64,000 nucleotides of DNA from an uncultured Fretibacterium sp. GTDB taxonomy: Bacteria; Synergistota; Synergistia; Synergistales; Aminobacteriaceae. Positions 26,624 to 35,369 of the stretch are shown here, piece by piece (positions within the stretch are counted from its first letter, which is position 1; every line of letters begins with the position of its first letter). The notes under the pieces were generated by a model. That model saw nothing but the letters and a program-made list of their open reading frames with translations, was not told where the DNA came from and made no database searches. The translations under genes were made by a program, and so were the position numbers. Location of the stretch: contig CAMGZM010000001.1 of assembly GCA_946183145.1 (NCBI GenBank), positions 397,720 through 461,719 on the forward strand, given 5' to 3'.

Positions 26624-28516
26624 TTGATAGACATCAAGAATTTATCCCTCTCATTCGGAGAGCATGTTATATTTCGCGGGCTTAACCTTCAAATCACAAA
26701 CTCCGCTCGTATTGGCATTGTCGGCGCAAACGGCGCGGGAAAAACTACCCTGTTGCGAGTCATAACAGGCGAAATTGAGTCAGACTCAGGAGTCATTGAA
26801 CGCTCAAAGGGACTTACAGTCGGTTATCTCCCTCAAGACCTCGCGGAATTGGAGTCCGTCCCGTTAATGCAATACCTGAAAGACAAGGCCGGAATATCAC
26901 AGATTGAGTCAAAACTGCGAATCGTTGAGGAAAAATTATCGCAGTCAAAAGAGAATCATGAAGGGCTGCTCATGGAACATTCACGGCTTGAGAAAAGATT
27001 TGAGGATTCCGGGGGATTTGCGTTTGAGTCGATGGCGATGAAAGTTTTGCACGGACTCGGCTTCAGGAAGGGCGATGAGTCGAAAAACTGCCGGGACTTT
27101 TCGGGCGGATGGAAAATGCGTATCACTATGGCCGCTTTGCTGTTGTCGTCTCCTGATGTATTACTTCTTGACGAACCGACTAATCATCTTGACACTGAGT
27201 CTATGGAATGGCTTGAAGGATGGCTGCGGACTCACAAGGGCGCAGTTGTCTCAGTCTCACATGACACACGATTTCTTGAGAACACCACCGAAAATATCGC
27301 AGACCTCGAACGGGGAATCATTACGCTTTATCCATGCAGTTATGACGAATATATACAGGCAAAAGAGCAGAGCCGCGAACTTTTAGAGAAAGCGTTTTCA
27401 CGCCAGCAGACAGAAATACGGAGAATTGAGTCGTTCATTGACCGCTTCAGGTACAAAGCAACGAAAGCCGCCCAAGTTCAGAGCCGTATAAAGCAGCTTG
27501 AGAAAATAGAGCGAATCGAAATCGCACAGGGCAGTAAATCCGTGAAGCTCACAATCCCGGAAGCACCCCCAAGCGGGCGGGAAGTCCTAAAAGTCTCAGG
27601 ACTCGCGAAATATTATGACGGTGTGAGAATCTTTGACGGCGTTAATTTCGTCATCGAACGCGGTGAAAGAGTCGCCCTCGTCGGCATAAACGGCGCAGGC
27701 AAATCTACACTGTTACGACTGCTGAGTCTCAACGAGTCCCCGACATCAGGAAGCATTAAGCACGGCCACAACGTAAAATTCTCGTACTATTCGCAGGAAA
27801 GCGCGCAGAATATCAACTACTCCAATACAGTTTGGGAGGAAGCAAGATCCGTATCATCAAAGCTGAATGACGTTGAACGGCGTAATCTTTTGGGCGCGTT
27901 CCTGTTTTCGGGTGATGAGATCTACAAGCCCGCAAGCGTTTTATCCGGCGGAGAAAAAGCTCGTCTTGCGCTGTACAAGCTGATGATTGAGCCGACAAAT
28001 TTTCTCATTCTTGACGAGCCTACGAATCACCTTGATGTTGACACACGCGAAATTGTAGAACGTGCATTGCTGAAATATCAGGGTACTTTGCTGATTGTCT
28101 CGCATGACAGACATTTTCTTGACGCGCTTTCTGAAAGAGTGTTAGAGATTCGGGACGGGAATTTGTACGATTATCCGGGAAATTACTCCTGGTTTCTTGA
28201 GAAGAGAGAAGAGAGTCTGACTCCTTCTGTTGCGGACTCTAAGCCGTCAGCAAAAACGAAATCCCAAAAACGTGATGAAAATTTGCGTGAAATCCGTGAA
28301 GTGAAGAAAGTTATCTCACAGACGGAGAAAAATATTTCCGGCCATGAATCGAGAGTTGCAGAGATTGACGGGCTTTTGTGCCTCCCTGAAACGCTGAAGG
28401 ACTCGCAGAAGGTTCAAGCCTTGATGACTGAACGCGCTAATCTCTCACGTGAGCTTGAAGAGTCATATTCACGCTGGGAAGAATTGAGCCTCAAACTTGA
28501 GCAGTTGCAGCAGTAA
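26624..28516 (+). CDS. ABC-F family ATPase (Uup/YdiF type)
   Basis: Soluble tandem-ABC protein without membrane segments, the ABC-F class that acts on the ribosome (translation factor, or antibiotic protection). First domain: Walker A GANGAGKTTLLRVITGE, signature NCRDFSGGWKMR, Walker B VLLLDEPTNHLDTES. Second: GINGAGKSTLLRLLSLNE, VLSGGEKARLAL, LILDEPTNHLDVDTRE. The interdomain P-site tether spans ~80 residues (about 250-330). A C-terminal charged coiled coil follows, as in Uup. 630 residues. Overlaps the next gene by 20 bases. Confidence 0.92.
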   Translation: MIDIKNLSLSFGEHVIFRGLNLQITNSARIGIVGANGAGKTTLLRVITGEIESDSGVIERSKGLTVGYLPQDLAELESVPLMQYLKDKAGISQIESKLRIVEEKLSQSKENHEGLLMEHSRLEKRFEDSGGFAFESMAMKVLHGLGFRKGDESKNCRDFSGGWKMRITMAALLLSSPDVLLLDEPTNHLDTESMEWLEGWLRTHKGAVVSVSHDTRFLENTTENIADLERGIITLYPCSYDEYIQAKEQSRELLEKAFSRQQTEIRRIESFIDRFRYKATKAAQVQSRIKQLEKIERIEIAQGSKSVKLTIPEAPPSGREVLKVSGLAKYYDGVRIFDGVNFVIERGERVALVGINGAGKSTLLRLLSLNESPTSGSIKHGHNVKFSYYSQESAQNINYSNTVWEEARSVSSKLNDVERRNLLGAFLFSGDEIYKPASVLSGGEKARLALYKLMIEPTNFLILDEPTNHLDVDTREIVERALLKYQGTLLIVSHDRHFLDALSERVLEIRDGNLYDYPGNYSWFLEKREESLTPSVADSKPSAKTKSQKRDENLREIREVKKVISQTEKNISGHESRVAEIDGLLCLPETLKDSQKVQALMTERANLSRELEESYSRWEELSLKLEQLQQ

Positions 28517-29246
28517 CTTCTTTGACGATTTGTCGCTGGCCCTGCGTAATGTCGATGATTCACCCGTATCACGTCTCATACTCGGCTGGCACGCAAGCTA
28601 TATCATCTCACAGGACGGCAGGAAGGGAGTCGGATTTGTCCCTGATTCGCGAATTGAGCCTCACACATCACGCCCGGTTCACACGAACTCGCTTTTGTCG
28701 TCAACGCTGAAGGAATTAGCCGCTCTTTACGTCTCACCATTTCCGCAAGAATTTGCCGCCGCAAGTGCTGCATGTTCTGCTTTGCTTCCGTTTGATGACG
28801 GGGGGAAATATCTTGACGCTGTTATGACTTGCGCGAGGGGGGACAAAGTTGCGGTGCTTGGATATGAGCGGGATTTAGTGCCGTTTATGCGCGACTGGGG
28901 ATGGCGTTCGGCGTTCTTTGATGACAGATTTGCGGGGAGGCAGGATTGTTTTTCGCAGGAAGAATTTTCCCGTGCAGTTCGTGAAGCTGAGTGGGTATGG
29001 CTTTCTCCTGAAGCGATTCGGGATCGGTGGCTATTGTCGACACAAAATATTTTGCGTGACAAGAAGGGCTGCTTTCTACAGGGGCCGGGGATTCCTGCGG
29101 TTATTGGCGCGTTCTCGGAATTGGGCGTAACACATATCGTTGTGCCTCTGGGTGATGACGGCGCGAAAATCGAGGCTCATATTTCGGCGGGGGGAAGCGC
29201 GTGGTTATGCGAGGCTTTGAGATGGCGTGTGTATATTTCCGATTGA
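28497..29246 (+). CDS. DUF364/DUF4213-like putative heavy-metal chelation protein
   Basis: Resembles the DUF4213-DUF364 pair. An N-terminal half has ILGWHASYIISQDGRKGVGF, and a C-terminal Rossmann-like half has DKVAVLGYERDLVPFMRD, then WVWLSPEAIRDRWL and FLQGPGIPAVIGAF. The family is thought to be involved in metal-related enzyme maturation in anaerobes. Assignment rests on overall pattern, without a decisive motif. 249 residues. The TTG start overlaps the ABC-F gene by 20 bases. A ferredoxin gene follows. Confidence 0.5.
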   Translation: MSSCSSNFFDDLSLALRNVDDSPVSRLILGWHASYIISQDGRKGVGFVPDSRIEPHTSRPVHTNSLLSSTLKELAALYVSPFPQEFAAASAACSALLPFDDGGKYLDAVMTCARGDKVAVLGYERDLVPFMRDWGWRSAFFDDRFAGRQDCFSQEEFSRAVREAEWVWLSPEAIRDRWLLSTQNILRDKKGCFLQGPGIPAVIGAFSELGVTHIVVPLGDDGAKIEAHISAGGSAWLCEALRWRVYISD

Positions 29247-29253
29247 ATTGTGA

Positions 29254-29259
29254 TATAAT
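29254..29259 (+). promoter_or_regulatory. Predicted extended -10 of the ferredoxin gene
   Basis: TGTGATATAAT with TATAAT at 29254-29259; no convincing -35. It has the same TGATATAAT core as the small-RNA promoter at 16521. Confidence 0.45.
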
Positions 29260-29333
29260 GCACAGCGTCATGAAGCTGAGGGGCTTCAGGGCAGACGGTC
29301 GTGAACAAGATTTTACGAGGGGAGGAAAATATA

Positions 29334-29507
29334 ATGGCAAAAGCAGTAGTAGACGAGAGCGTATGCGTAGGCTGTGAGTCATGCGTAGGAGCTTGCCCCG
29401 TAGGTGCGATTTCAGTAGACGGCGGAAAAGCAAAAGTAGATGCGGACGCTTGCGTAGAGTGCGGAACATGCGTAGGCACATGCCCGGTATCAGCAATTTC
29501 ACAGTAA
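29334..29507 (+). CDS. 2[4Fe-4S] ferredoxin
   Basis: A 57-residue clostridial-type ferredoxin, a low-potential electron carrier for anaerobic metabolism. Two CxxCxxCxxxCP clusters are visible: CVGCESCVGACPVGAI and CVECGTCVGTCPVSAI. The ATG at 29334 follows GGGGAGG; an in-frame GTG upstream at 29301 would add residues unlike any ferredoxin. Monocistronic, with its own -10 and terminator, as expected for a highly expressed carrier. Confidence 0.97.
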   Translation: MAKAVVDESVCVGCESCVGACPVGAISVDGGKAKVDADACVECGTCVGTCPVSAISQ

Positions 29508-29533
29508 ATCATAACAGCACTTCAGAATTTAGG

Positions 29534-29568
29534 ACTGGCAGGGAAATTTTCACCCTGTCAGTTTTTTT
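29534..29568 (+). terminator. Rho-independent terminator after ferredoxin
   Basis: ACTGGCAGGG pairs with CCCTGTCAGT (one G-T wobble) around a loop of ~9 bases, followed by seven T. The strongest terminator in the window. Confidence 0.92.
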
Positions 29569-29587
29569 ATGCACGCAAGGAGGATGA

Positions 29588-32500
29588 ATGCAAATGCCGA
29601 ATTTACTCCCTATTGACACGCCCAAAGGACAGCGCGACGCAATAACAGCGGACGAGAAAACTATAACCGTTGAAGCAGGTGCAGGAACGGGAAAAACTTG
29701 GGTTCTCTCACAGCGTTATTTGAATCTCCTGCTGAATGATGATGAATTATTGCCGGCTGATATTCTCACGCTGACTTTCACGGAAGCAGCTGCAGGTGAG
29801 ATGAAAGAACGAATCGAGGCACTAATCACGCAGTCGCTGAAACTTTTCCCGAATGCTGAACGGAGGCAGAAAATTCTTGACGGACTGAGCGATTCATGGA
29901 TCTCAACAATACATTCATTCGCAGGGAGATTGATACGCGAGTCGGGTTTGTCGCTTGATATTGACCCTATGGCGGCGGTGATACACGCGCATGAAGAGCA
30001 ATCTTTTTGGGAGGACATCAAGAATGCCGCTGAATTTGCCGGACTCGGAAGGCTCGCGCAGAATTACACGGGCGGGGAAATTCTCACGTCAGCAAAAGAA
30101 CTCGATCACGACGAATACATGAATGCCGCTGTCGGTAAATGGGGCGCGGGGACTCTCGCTGATTTCGCGCGGAATGTCTCGGAGCTTCACGCTTCATCGG
30201 GAAAATCCTGGCGGGATATGATGAATTGGGCGAATGATGACTCGAAACTTGTTGACGGCGCGGGGGAGTCTGTCATGGCCGTATTGCGTGAGGAATGGCG
30301 GCGAGTCTGGGATTTGTGGTACAAAATGAATCTTCCTGCCGCAAAAAATCCTGACGGGCCGGGAGGACAGCTCAATAACTTAATGTCGTGGCTTAAGTCC
30401 AACAGTCCCAAGAATCAAGACGCGCTTCAATATTTCTACAAGTGCATAGTGCTTAACATTTTAGGCATAAGGACACCGGGCGGGAGACCTTCAGAGCCTT
30501 TCAAGACACTAAAGGAAGAATTAGGGATGACGCTCGGAGAATGGCGAGATTCACAGCCCAAAATCATCAAGGACATCACAGAAAGTTTTGACTCATCATT
30601 AACGCCGGAAGAAAAGCAAATGCGCAAGACTCTGCTGAAATTCTGCGCTGTATGCTGGGGAATTTGGGACAATATGAAGACAAAGCGCGGCCTTCTCTCA
30701 TTCTCAGACATGATACTTCACGCGCAAAGCACAATCGCAAACAAAGGAATCCGTAAAATGTTCAAACACATTCTCGTTGACGAGTTCCAAGACACAGACC
30801 CGCTACAGTTCGGAATGATTGAGTCGCTGAAAGATTACGGGGAAGATTCGAGCCTCTTTGCTGTAGGAGACCCGAAACAATCCATATACAAATTCAGGCA
30901 CGCAGACCCGAAACTTTTTGCTGATATTATGCGTGAACCTGATACCCGCAAAATTTCACTTGATACTAGCTTCAGGACTCGCGCTTCTCTTCTGGCAAAA
31001 ATCAACGCGATATTCAAAAATTTATGGCCTGACGGGATAAGCCGCCAAAAATCTATGAGGGAAGTAAAGTACAATGCTTTATCCCCCGTGAATGACGTTG
31101 AGCGGGAGTCCGGGACAATGCCGGATTTCAGCGTGTATCTTCTCAGGAATGATTACGGAGCAAAGTCAAGCCGCGAGATTCTTGCGTCAGAAATCGCGTC
31201 AAAAATTTCATCATGGGTAAATGACAAGCTCACAATATGGGACAAGAAAGACAGAATCATACGCCCCGTAAAATTCTCTGATTTCGCAATATTATCACGC
31301 AGCAGGGGGTGTTTCAGCGTCCTTGAAGAAGCGTTAGAGAGATTCGGAATCCCATCTATACAGGACAGAAGCACGGAATATTTCAGCCGCGGTGAAATCG
31401 GTGATGTTGTCTGCACATTAAGAGCCGCCGCAGATTTCTCTGATGATTTCTCCGTAATGGGATGGCTTATGTCTCCTTTTTCCGGCGTTAGTGAGGATGA
31501 CGCTGTGAAGTGCTTAATGCTTGCGGACGAAAATCACAGGCCTATAGATCTCATACGCTCAAATCTCCCTGAAGCATATTCACGGCTCGAATATCTTTCA
31601 ATCGTCGGCGAAAATGAAGGCGCGTCAGGGATATTAGCATTCTACGACAAAAAAAGAGACTGGCTTTCATGCTCAAAGGACAAAGACAAGCTCAGAGTTT
31701 TACGCAACGTAAGACTCGCAATGAGGATAGCCCGCGAATTTCAGTCATCATCATCAAGCCTTGTTTCATGCGCTGAATACATGACCCGCTCAATCAAGCA
31801 GAAATCACAATATGAGGAACCCGCCTGGCATGACGACAATGAAGACGCAGTGAGGCTCGGCGCAGTACATTCGGCAAAAGGACTCGAATATCCCGTTACG
31901 ATGATTTTTGCTGACAGAGTTACGGACAAACGAGACTCCGAATCCCTCAAGCCCTCCAAAGATTTGGGACTCGTCGCGTCAAAAATGCCCGATGAAGTTA
32001 CGCCCGCAAGAAATTTCACGTCAAAATTAAACCAGTGGCACAAATTATTATCGGAACAAGGAGACTCAGAAGAGGAAGAAAGATTGTTCTACGTTGCATG
32101 TACACGAGCGCAGGACAGCCTGATATTTTGCGGACTAATTCGGCCGATCAGCAACAAGTCTCAAGACTCGACTCCTAAAGGCTATGCGGGGCAATGGTCA
32201 GAATTTTTGCTGAAAAGTATCGAGGGAATGAATGACGTAACACTCGAAATTTTGAGCGCAGGAGAAAACGCAGATGTACAGCCCTCAAACGTAACTCACG
32301 AGTCAAAAACGCTTTCAGAAGTTGAGACTGTTGCGGCTGAAAGGTCTTTGCGTCAGATTTCGGCGACATCATTCGCGCTTTACGAGTTCTGCCCGTATGC
32401 CTGGAGGCGGAAATATCGTCAGGGTTTGACTCTAACATGGGAGCTTCCTGACAGGGATAATGACTCAGATGATGACGTTCACGGCGGCGCGGCATTGGGG

Positions 32501-33100
32501 AGTCTCGCGCACTGGATTTTAGCGCGGTGGCCTGCGGGTGATGACTGCGAGTCGGAGCTTGATACGCTGCTTTATGAGCGTGATACACTGGGATTATTGC
32601 CGGGATATTTGCGTGATACATGGAGGCATTGCGACAAAGAAATTCTGCGTAAATGGCTGATGGATTTTGCGGTGAGTGATTTGGGCGTAACTCTGAGGAA
32701 CACTCCGGGCGTTGAGCGTGAAAAGATTTTCCGTTTTCCGCTTAATTCTGATACTGTCATGGCCGGATCGGTTGATGCTGTTTACGGTGATTGTGTAGTT
32801 GACTACAAAATTACGGCGGCTGATGAAGTGCCTGAAGGACTTTATGACTCACAGCTCGATTTTTACGCGTATATTGTCCATGTGCTGAAGAAAGTTGAAA
32901 GCGTCAACGCAACAATAGCCTTCATAAGGGAGAACGAGCCAAAAGACAGGAGCATCACAAATTTTGACTCAATACGTGAGAGAATAGAGAGAGCCGCAAA
33001 AGACTGCGCTTCAGGTTCATATCCCGCGAATCATAATCACTGCGCTGAATGTCCGTTCAAGAAAGGGTGCGTAAAGAATGCCGGAACAATTCAAGACTGA
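29588..33100 (+). CDS. UvrD/AddA-like helicase with C-terminal iron-sulfur nuclease domain
   Basis: Superfamily 1A helicase-nuclease for DNA-end processing, similar to AddA/RecB. Walker A is AGAGTGKT (residues 30-37). Motif II is VDEFQDTDP (Asp398-Glu399). GDPKQSIYKFRHAD is motif III/IV, HSAKGLEYPVTMIF motif V and ERLFYVACTRAQDSLIF motif VI. The C terminus is a PD-(D/E)XK nuclease: GSVDAVYGD (Asp1063), then DYK (Asp1072, Lys1074). Four cysteines (Cys935 in YEFCPYAW, and 1152, 1155, 1161 in CAECPFKKGC) frame it as in iron-sulfur nucleases of the AddB/Cas4 kind. 1170 residues. No addB lies beside it. The start at 29588 or 29594 is not decided. Overlaps the next gene by 23 bases. Confidence 0.88.
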   Translation: MQMPNLLPIDTPKGQRDAITADEKTITVEAGAGTGKTWVLSQRYLNLLLNDDELLPADILTLTFTEAAAGEMKERIEALITQSLKLFPNAERRQKILDGLSDSWISTIHSFAGRLIRESGLSLDIDPMAAVIHAHEEQSFWEDIKNAAEFAGLGRLAQNYTGGEILTSAKELDHDEYMNAAVGKWGAGTLADFARNVSELHASSGKSWRDMMNWANDDSKLVDGAGESVMAVLREEWRRVWDLWYKMNLPAAKNPDGPGGQLNNLMSWLKSNSPKNQDALQYFYKCIVLNILGIRTPGGRPSEPFKTLKEELGMTLGEWRDSQPKIIKDITESFDSSLTPEEKQMRKTLLKFCAVCWGIWDNMKTKRGLLSFSDMILHAQSTIANKGIRKMFKHILVDEFQDTDPLQFGMIESLKDYGEDSSLFAVGDPKQSIYKFRHADPKLFADIMREPDTRKISLDTSFRTRASLLAKINAIFKNLWPDGISRQKSMREVKYNALSPVNDVERESGTMPDFSVYLLRNDYGAKSSREILASEIASKISSWVNDKLTIWDKKDRIIRPVKFSDFAILSRSRGCFSVLEEALERFGIPSIQDRSTEYFSRGEIGDVVCTLRAAADFSDDFSVMGWLMSPFSGVSEDDAVKCLMLADENHRPIDLIRSNLPEAYSRLEYLSIVGENEGASGILAFYDKKRDWLSCSKDKDKLRVLRNVRLAMRIAREFQSSSSSLVSCAEYMTRSIKQKSQYEEPAWHDDNEDAVRLGAVHSAKGLEYPVTMIFADRVTDKRDSESLKPSKDLGLVASKMPDEVTPARNFTSKLNQWHKLLSEQGDSEEEERLFYVACTRAQDSLIFCGLIRPISNKSQDSTPKGYAGQWSEFLLKSIEGMNDVTLEILSAGENADVQPSNVTHESKTLSEVETVAAERSLRQISATSFALYEFCPYAWRRKYRQGLTLTWELPDRDNDSDDDVHGGAALGSLAHWILARWPAGDDCESELDTLLYERDTLGLLPGYLRDTWRHCDKEILRKWLMDFAVSDLGVTLRNTPGVEREKIFRFPLNSDTVMAGSVDAVYGDCVVDYKITAADEVPEGLYDSQLDFYAYIVHVLKKVESVNATIAFIRENEPKDRSITNFDSIRERIERAAKDCASGSYPANHNHCAECPFKKGCVKNAGTIQD

Positions 33101-33839
33101 GGAGCATAAAGAGCTTCACAGGAAACTTCACAAGGATTTTTATCTCACATGCGAGCAGTATTATATCTTTGAGCTTCTGACAGTAGCAGGGGGCATGATG
33201 GGATTGTACACATACAGCCTTCGCGGTCAGGTCTTCAGCAACGCTCAGACGGGGAATATCGTCAAAATGGCGGCGGCTATAGGCTGGGGGCGTTACGGTG
33301 TCGCGCTGTATTACTTGATACCGTTTACGGCGTATATACTCGGTACTATACTCTCAGAAATTCTCCCGCAAAAAGTCAGGCAGTCTCACTTCATACGATG
33401 GGACACGCTTTTAGTTGGGATTGAGATTGTTGCGCTGTTCATTGTGGGATTCATTCCGTTTTCATGGCCGGATCAGATTGTTCAGGTGATAATAAATTTC
33501 CTGTGCGCTATGCAGTTCAACACATTCAGGCAGGCAGAAGGAGTCCCAATGGCTACAACGTTCGTAACGAATCACGTAAGGCAGATAGGAATCTCAATAG
33601 CGAGAATCATAAAGCATCACGAGCAGGAGAAAGAAGCCCGCGCCAAAATGCTCAAGCACGCGAAAATCATTCTTGCGTTCATGTTCGGAGGGGTAACAGT
33701 AACGGCACTCGCTCCGATAATGAGGGAAAAAACTATATGGCTTGCGATTATCCCATTAAGCGCGTGTTTCTGTGTGTTATTGCAGTCTGATTTGGTGTAC
33801 GAACGTGCAATGCTGGATATTACACCACACGGGCATTAG
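33078..33839 (+). CDS. DUF1275 (YoaK-type) integral membrane protein
   Basis: YoaK/DUF1275 family of small multi-span membrane proteins of unknown transport role. TVAGGMMGLYTYSLRGQVFS and NAQTGNIVKMAAAIGWG match the conserved first part (the SNAQTGN block is diagnostic). Five to six hydrophobic helices follow, with EGVPMATTFVTNHVRQIG near the middle. 253 residues. It starts inside the end of the helicase gene, suggesting co-expression with no obvious functional link. Confidence 0.82.
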   Translation: MPEQFKTEEHKELHRKLHKDFYLTCEQYYIFELLTVAGGMMGLYTYSLRGQVFSNAQTGNIVKMAAAIGWGRYGVALYYLIPFTAYILGTILSEILPQKVRQSHFIRWDTLLVGIEIVALFIVGFIPFSWPDQIVQVIINFLCAMQFNTFRQAEGVPMATTFVTNHVRQIGISIARIIKHHEQEKEARAKMLKHAKIILAFMFGGVTVTALAPIMREKTIWLAIIPLSACFCVLLQSDLVYERAMLDITPHGH

Positions 33840-33855
33840 GGAGGAGGTGAGAATT

Positions 33856-34131
33856 ATGGATACTGTATTAACGAAGCCGGAACAGAGCTACAAATTTGAC
33901 CGCAGACTTACGGACGAAGAAATAGAAGAGCTTGTAGAAAGTTACGAGTATGACCCGTATTATGACCAGAACGAAGAAAGAGAGCCTGAACCTATGTATG
34001 ACATTTACGGGAATCCTACACGCGATACGATAGCGGCAATGTACGAGATGAGGCACAGAATCACGCATGACCGAATGACGCTTGACGAGTTTCACAGCTG
34101 GATGACGGAAATGTACGAGGAATCAGAATGA
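33856..34131 (+). CDS. Putative antitoxin of a YafQ-type toxin-antitoxin pair
   Basis: An acidic 91-residue protein with a very strong ribosome binding site (GAGGAGGTGA) before the ATG at 33856. It is rich in Glu, Asp and Tyr (DEEIEELVESYEYDPYYD) with a helical C terminus. I do not recognise the DNA-binding family. The role is inferred from the ATGA overlap with the downstream RelE/YafQ-fold gene, from the size and from the charge. A longer in-frame start at 33772 lies inside the previous gene and is unlikely. Confidence 0.6.
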   Translation: MDTVLTKPEQSYKFDRRLTDEEIEELVESYEYDPYYDQNEEREPEPMYDIYGNPTRDTIAAMYEMRHRITHDRMTLDEFHSWMTEMYEESE

Positions 34132-34421
34132 GAGATATTGACCCTTCAAGCAGATTCAAAAGAGATTTTCGGCGCAAACTCGGAGGGAAATACCGTGATA
34201 TTATTGCGAAACCTGACGGCGAATTATGGCGTGTTGTTGATGCTCTTGCTGAAGATATACCCCTTCCCGCAAAGTATAACGATCATCCGCTTCATAATAA
34301 CTGGGAAGGATTCCGCGAGTGCCATATACGGCCTGACTTGCTGCTGGTTTATGCGTATGTTGATGATGATTTGCTGAGACTTGAGAGACTCGGAACTCAC
34401 TCGGAAATTTTCGGGCTATGA
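34128..34421 (+). CDS. YafQ/RelE-fold type II toxin
   Basis: 97-residue basic protein with the YafQ pattern. RFKRDFRRKLGGKYRDII comes at the start, then IPLPAKYNDHPLHNNWEGFRECHIRPDLLLVYAY and the C-terminal RLERLGTHSEIFG. The His residues of NDHPL and of GTHSEIF match the catalytic ones of YafQ, which cuts mRNA on the ribosome. Probably neutralised by the preceding acidic protein. The overlap of start and stop codons is typical of such pairs. Confidence 0.85.
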   Translation: MRDIDPSSRFKRDFRRKLGGKYRDIIAKPDGELWRVVDALAEDIPLPAKYNDHPLHNNWEGFRECHIRPDLLLVYAYVDDDLLRLERLGTHSEIFGL

Positions 34422-34430
34422 CAAAAAAGT

Positions 34431-34470
34431 ACCCCCTCACACTCACAAAAAGCGGAGGGGGCATTCTTTT
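34431..34470. terminator. Bidirectional terminator between toxin and LamG/SHOCT gene
   Basis: CCCCCTC (34432-34438) pairs with GAGGGGG (34455-34461), with T-rich sequence on the plus side (CATTCTTTT) and A-rich on the other (ACAAAAAAGT). Lies between convergent genes. Confidence 0.75.
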
Positions 34471-35368
34471 ACAGTCCGAGCAATTTTTTCTTCACAGCGT
34501 CAAATTCTTCTCTCGTTATTATTCCATCGTCCAATAATTTTTTGAACTTCCTGATCTCATCCGCCGCCGAATATCCGCAGCAACACCCGAATGACTCTCC
34601 CGCCGGATTCGCAAAACTCCGTGAAGATTCAACGCCCTGTGAGTTTTCCGGCCTCCCTGCGCTTGAAGTTTCTCCGCGTGAAGGCTCAAAATCTCCCGCG
34701 TAGAGACAGCGTTTATACACGTGCCATTCATCAATGTAGCCGATTGATTTCCTCATTGCGTTTGATGACGCGCCTATTGTCATCGGGTAATCGGTGCTCG
34801 TGAAGTTCTGAGTGATTCGTTTCTCGGCCTTCATTTTTCCGTTGATGAACAATCGCACAACCTTTTCTGAGTCTCTTGTTACTGCGATGTGAGTCCATTG
34901 CTTTATGGGTATCTCGGACTCAGTTTCAACCGACACTGAGCCGCTGAAATCGGAGTAGAAAGAAAGACTGCTGTTGTCCCCGCCCGCTTCCTTTACGAGG
35001 TTCACGCTATAAAGAGTCCTCGTGCCGTGAAGCCATCTGCTGAATACAGTGAATGTTGTCGTGGGATAACGGTCAGTTACGTATTCAATCGGATATACCC
35101 ATGCTTCCATCGTAAACTCACGCGGGAAATCAAACGCTTCTCTGTTCTCGGTCTGAAGGTACGAGTCGCCGTCAAGGTAAAGCGATTTTCCACCCGTTAC
35201 AGATTCTTTTGACGAAAGCACCGGGTCTCCGAATGCTTCCCATTTGATTCCGGCCTCATCGCGCAAAATCGAGTCGCTGAAGTGCATTACGGATGACGAA
35301 TCATTTTCAGCATACGCACAACCGCAAAGCAGAGCCAGAATCATAACCGCGCAAAATATTTTCCTCAT
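34469..35368 (-). CDS. Secreted LamG-domain protein with C-terminal SHOCT domain
   Basis: A signal sequence with lipobox-like end (LALLCGCAYA) precedes a concanavalin-like LamG domain (about 45-215). GGKSLYLDGDSYLQTEN, FTMEAWVYP, WTHIAVTRDSEKVVRLFING and YIDEWHVYKRCLYAG are its landmarks. The C terminus is a SHOCT motif: ADEIRKFKKLLDDGIITREE then FDAVKKKLLGL. SHOCT regions usually mediate oligomerisation. The Cys in LLCGC could be lipidated, giving an outer-membrane or surface sugar-binding lipoprotein; that is inference. 299 residues, last of a minus-strand series but separated from the decarboxylase gene by one base. Confidence 0.75.
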   Translation of the reverse strand: MRKIFCAVMILALLCGCAYAENDSSSVMHFSDSILRDEAGIKWEAFGDPVLSSKESVTGGKSLYLDGDSYLQTENREAFDFPREFTMEAWVYPIEYVTDRYPTTTFTVFSRWLHGTRTLYSVNLVKEAGGDNSSLSFYSDFSGSVSVETESEIPIKQWTHIAVTRDSEKVVRLFINGKMKAEKRITQNFTSTDYPMTIGASSNAMRKSIGYIDEWHVYKRCLYAGDFEPSRGETSSAGRPENSQGVESSRSFANPAGESFGCCCGYSAADEIRKFKKLLDDGIITREEFDAVKKKLLGL

Positions 35369-35369
35369 C

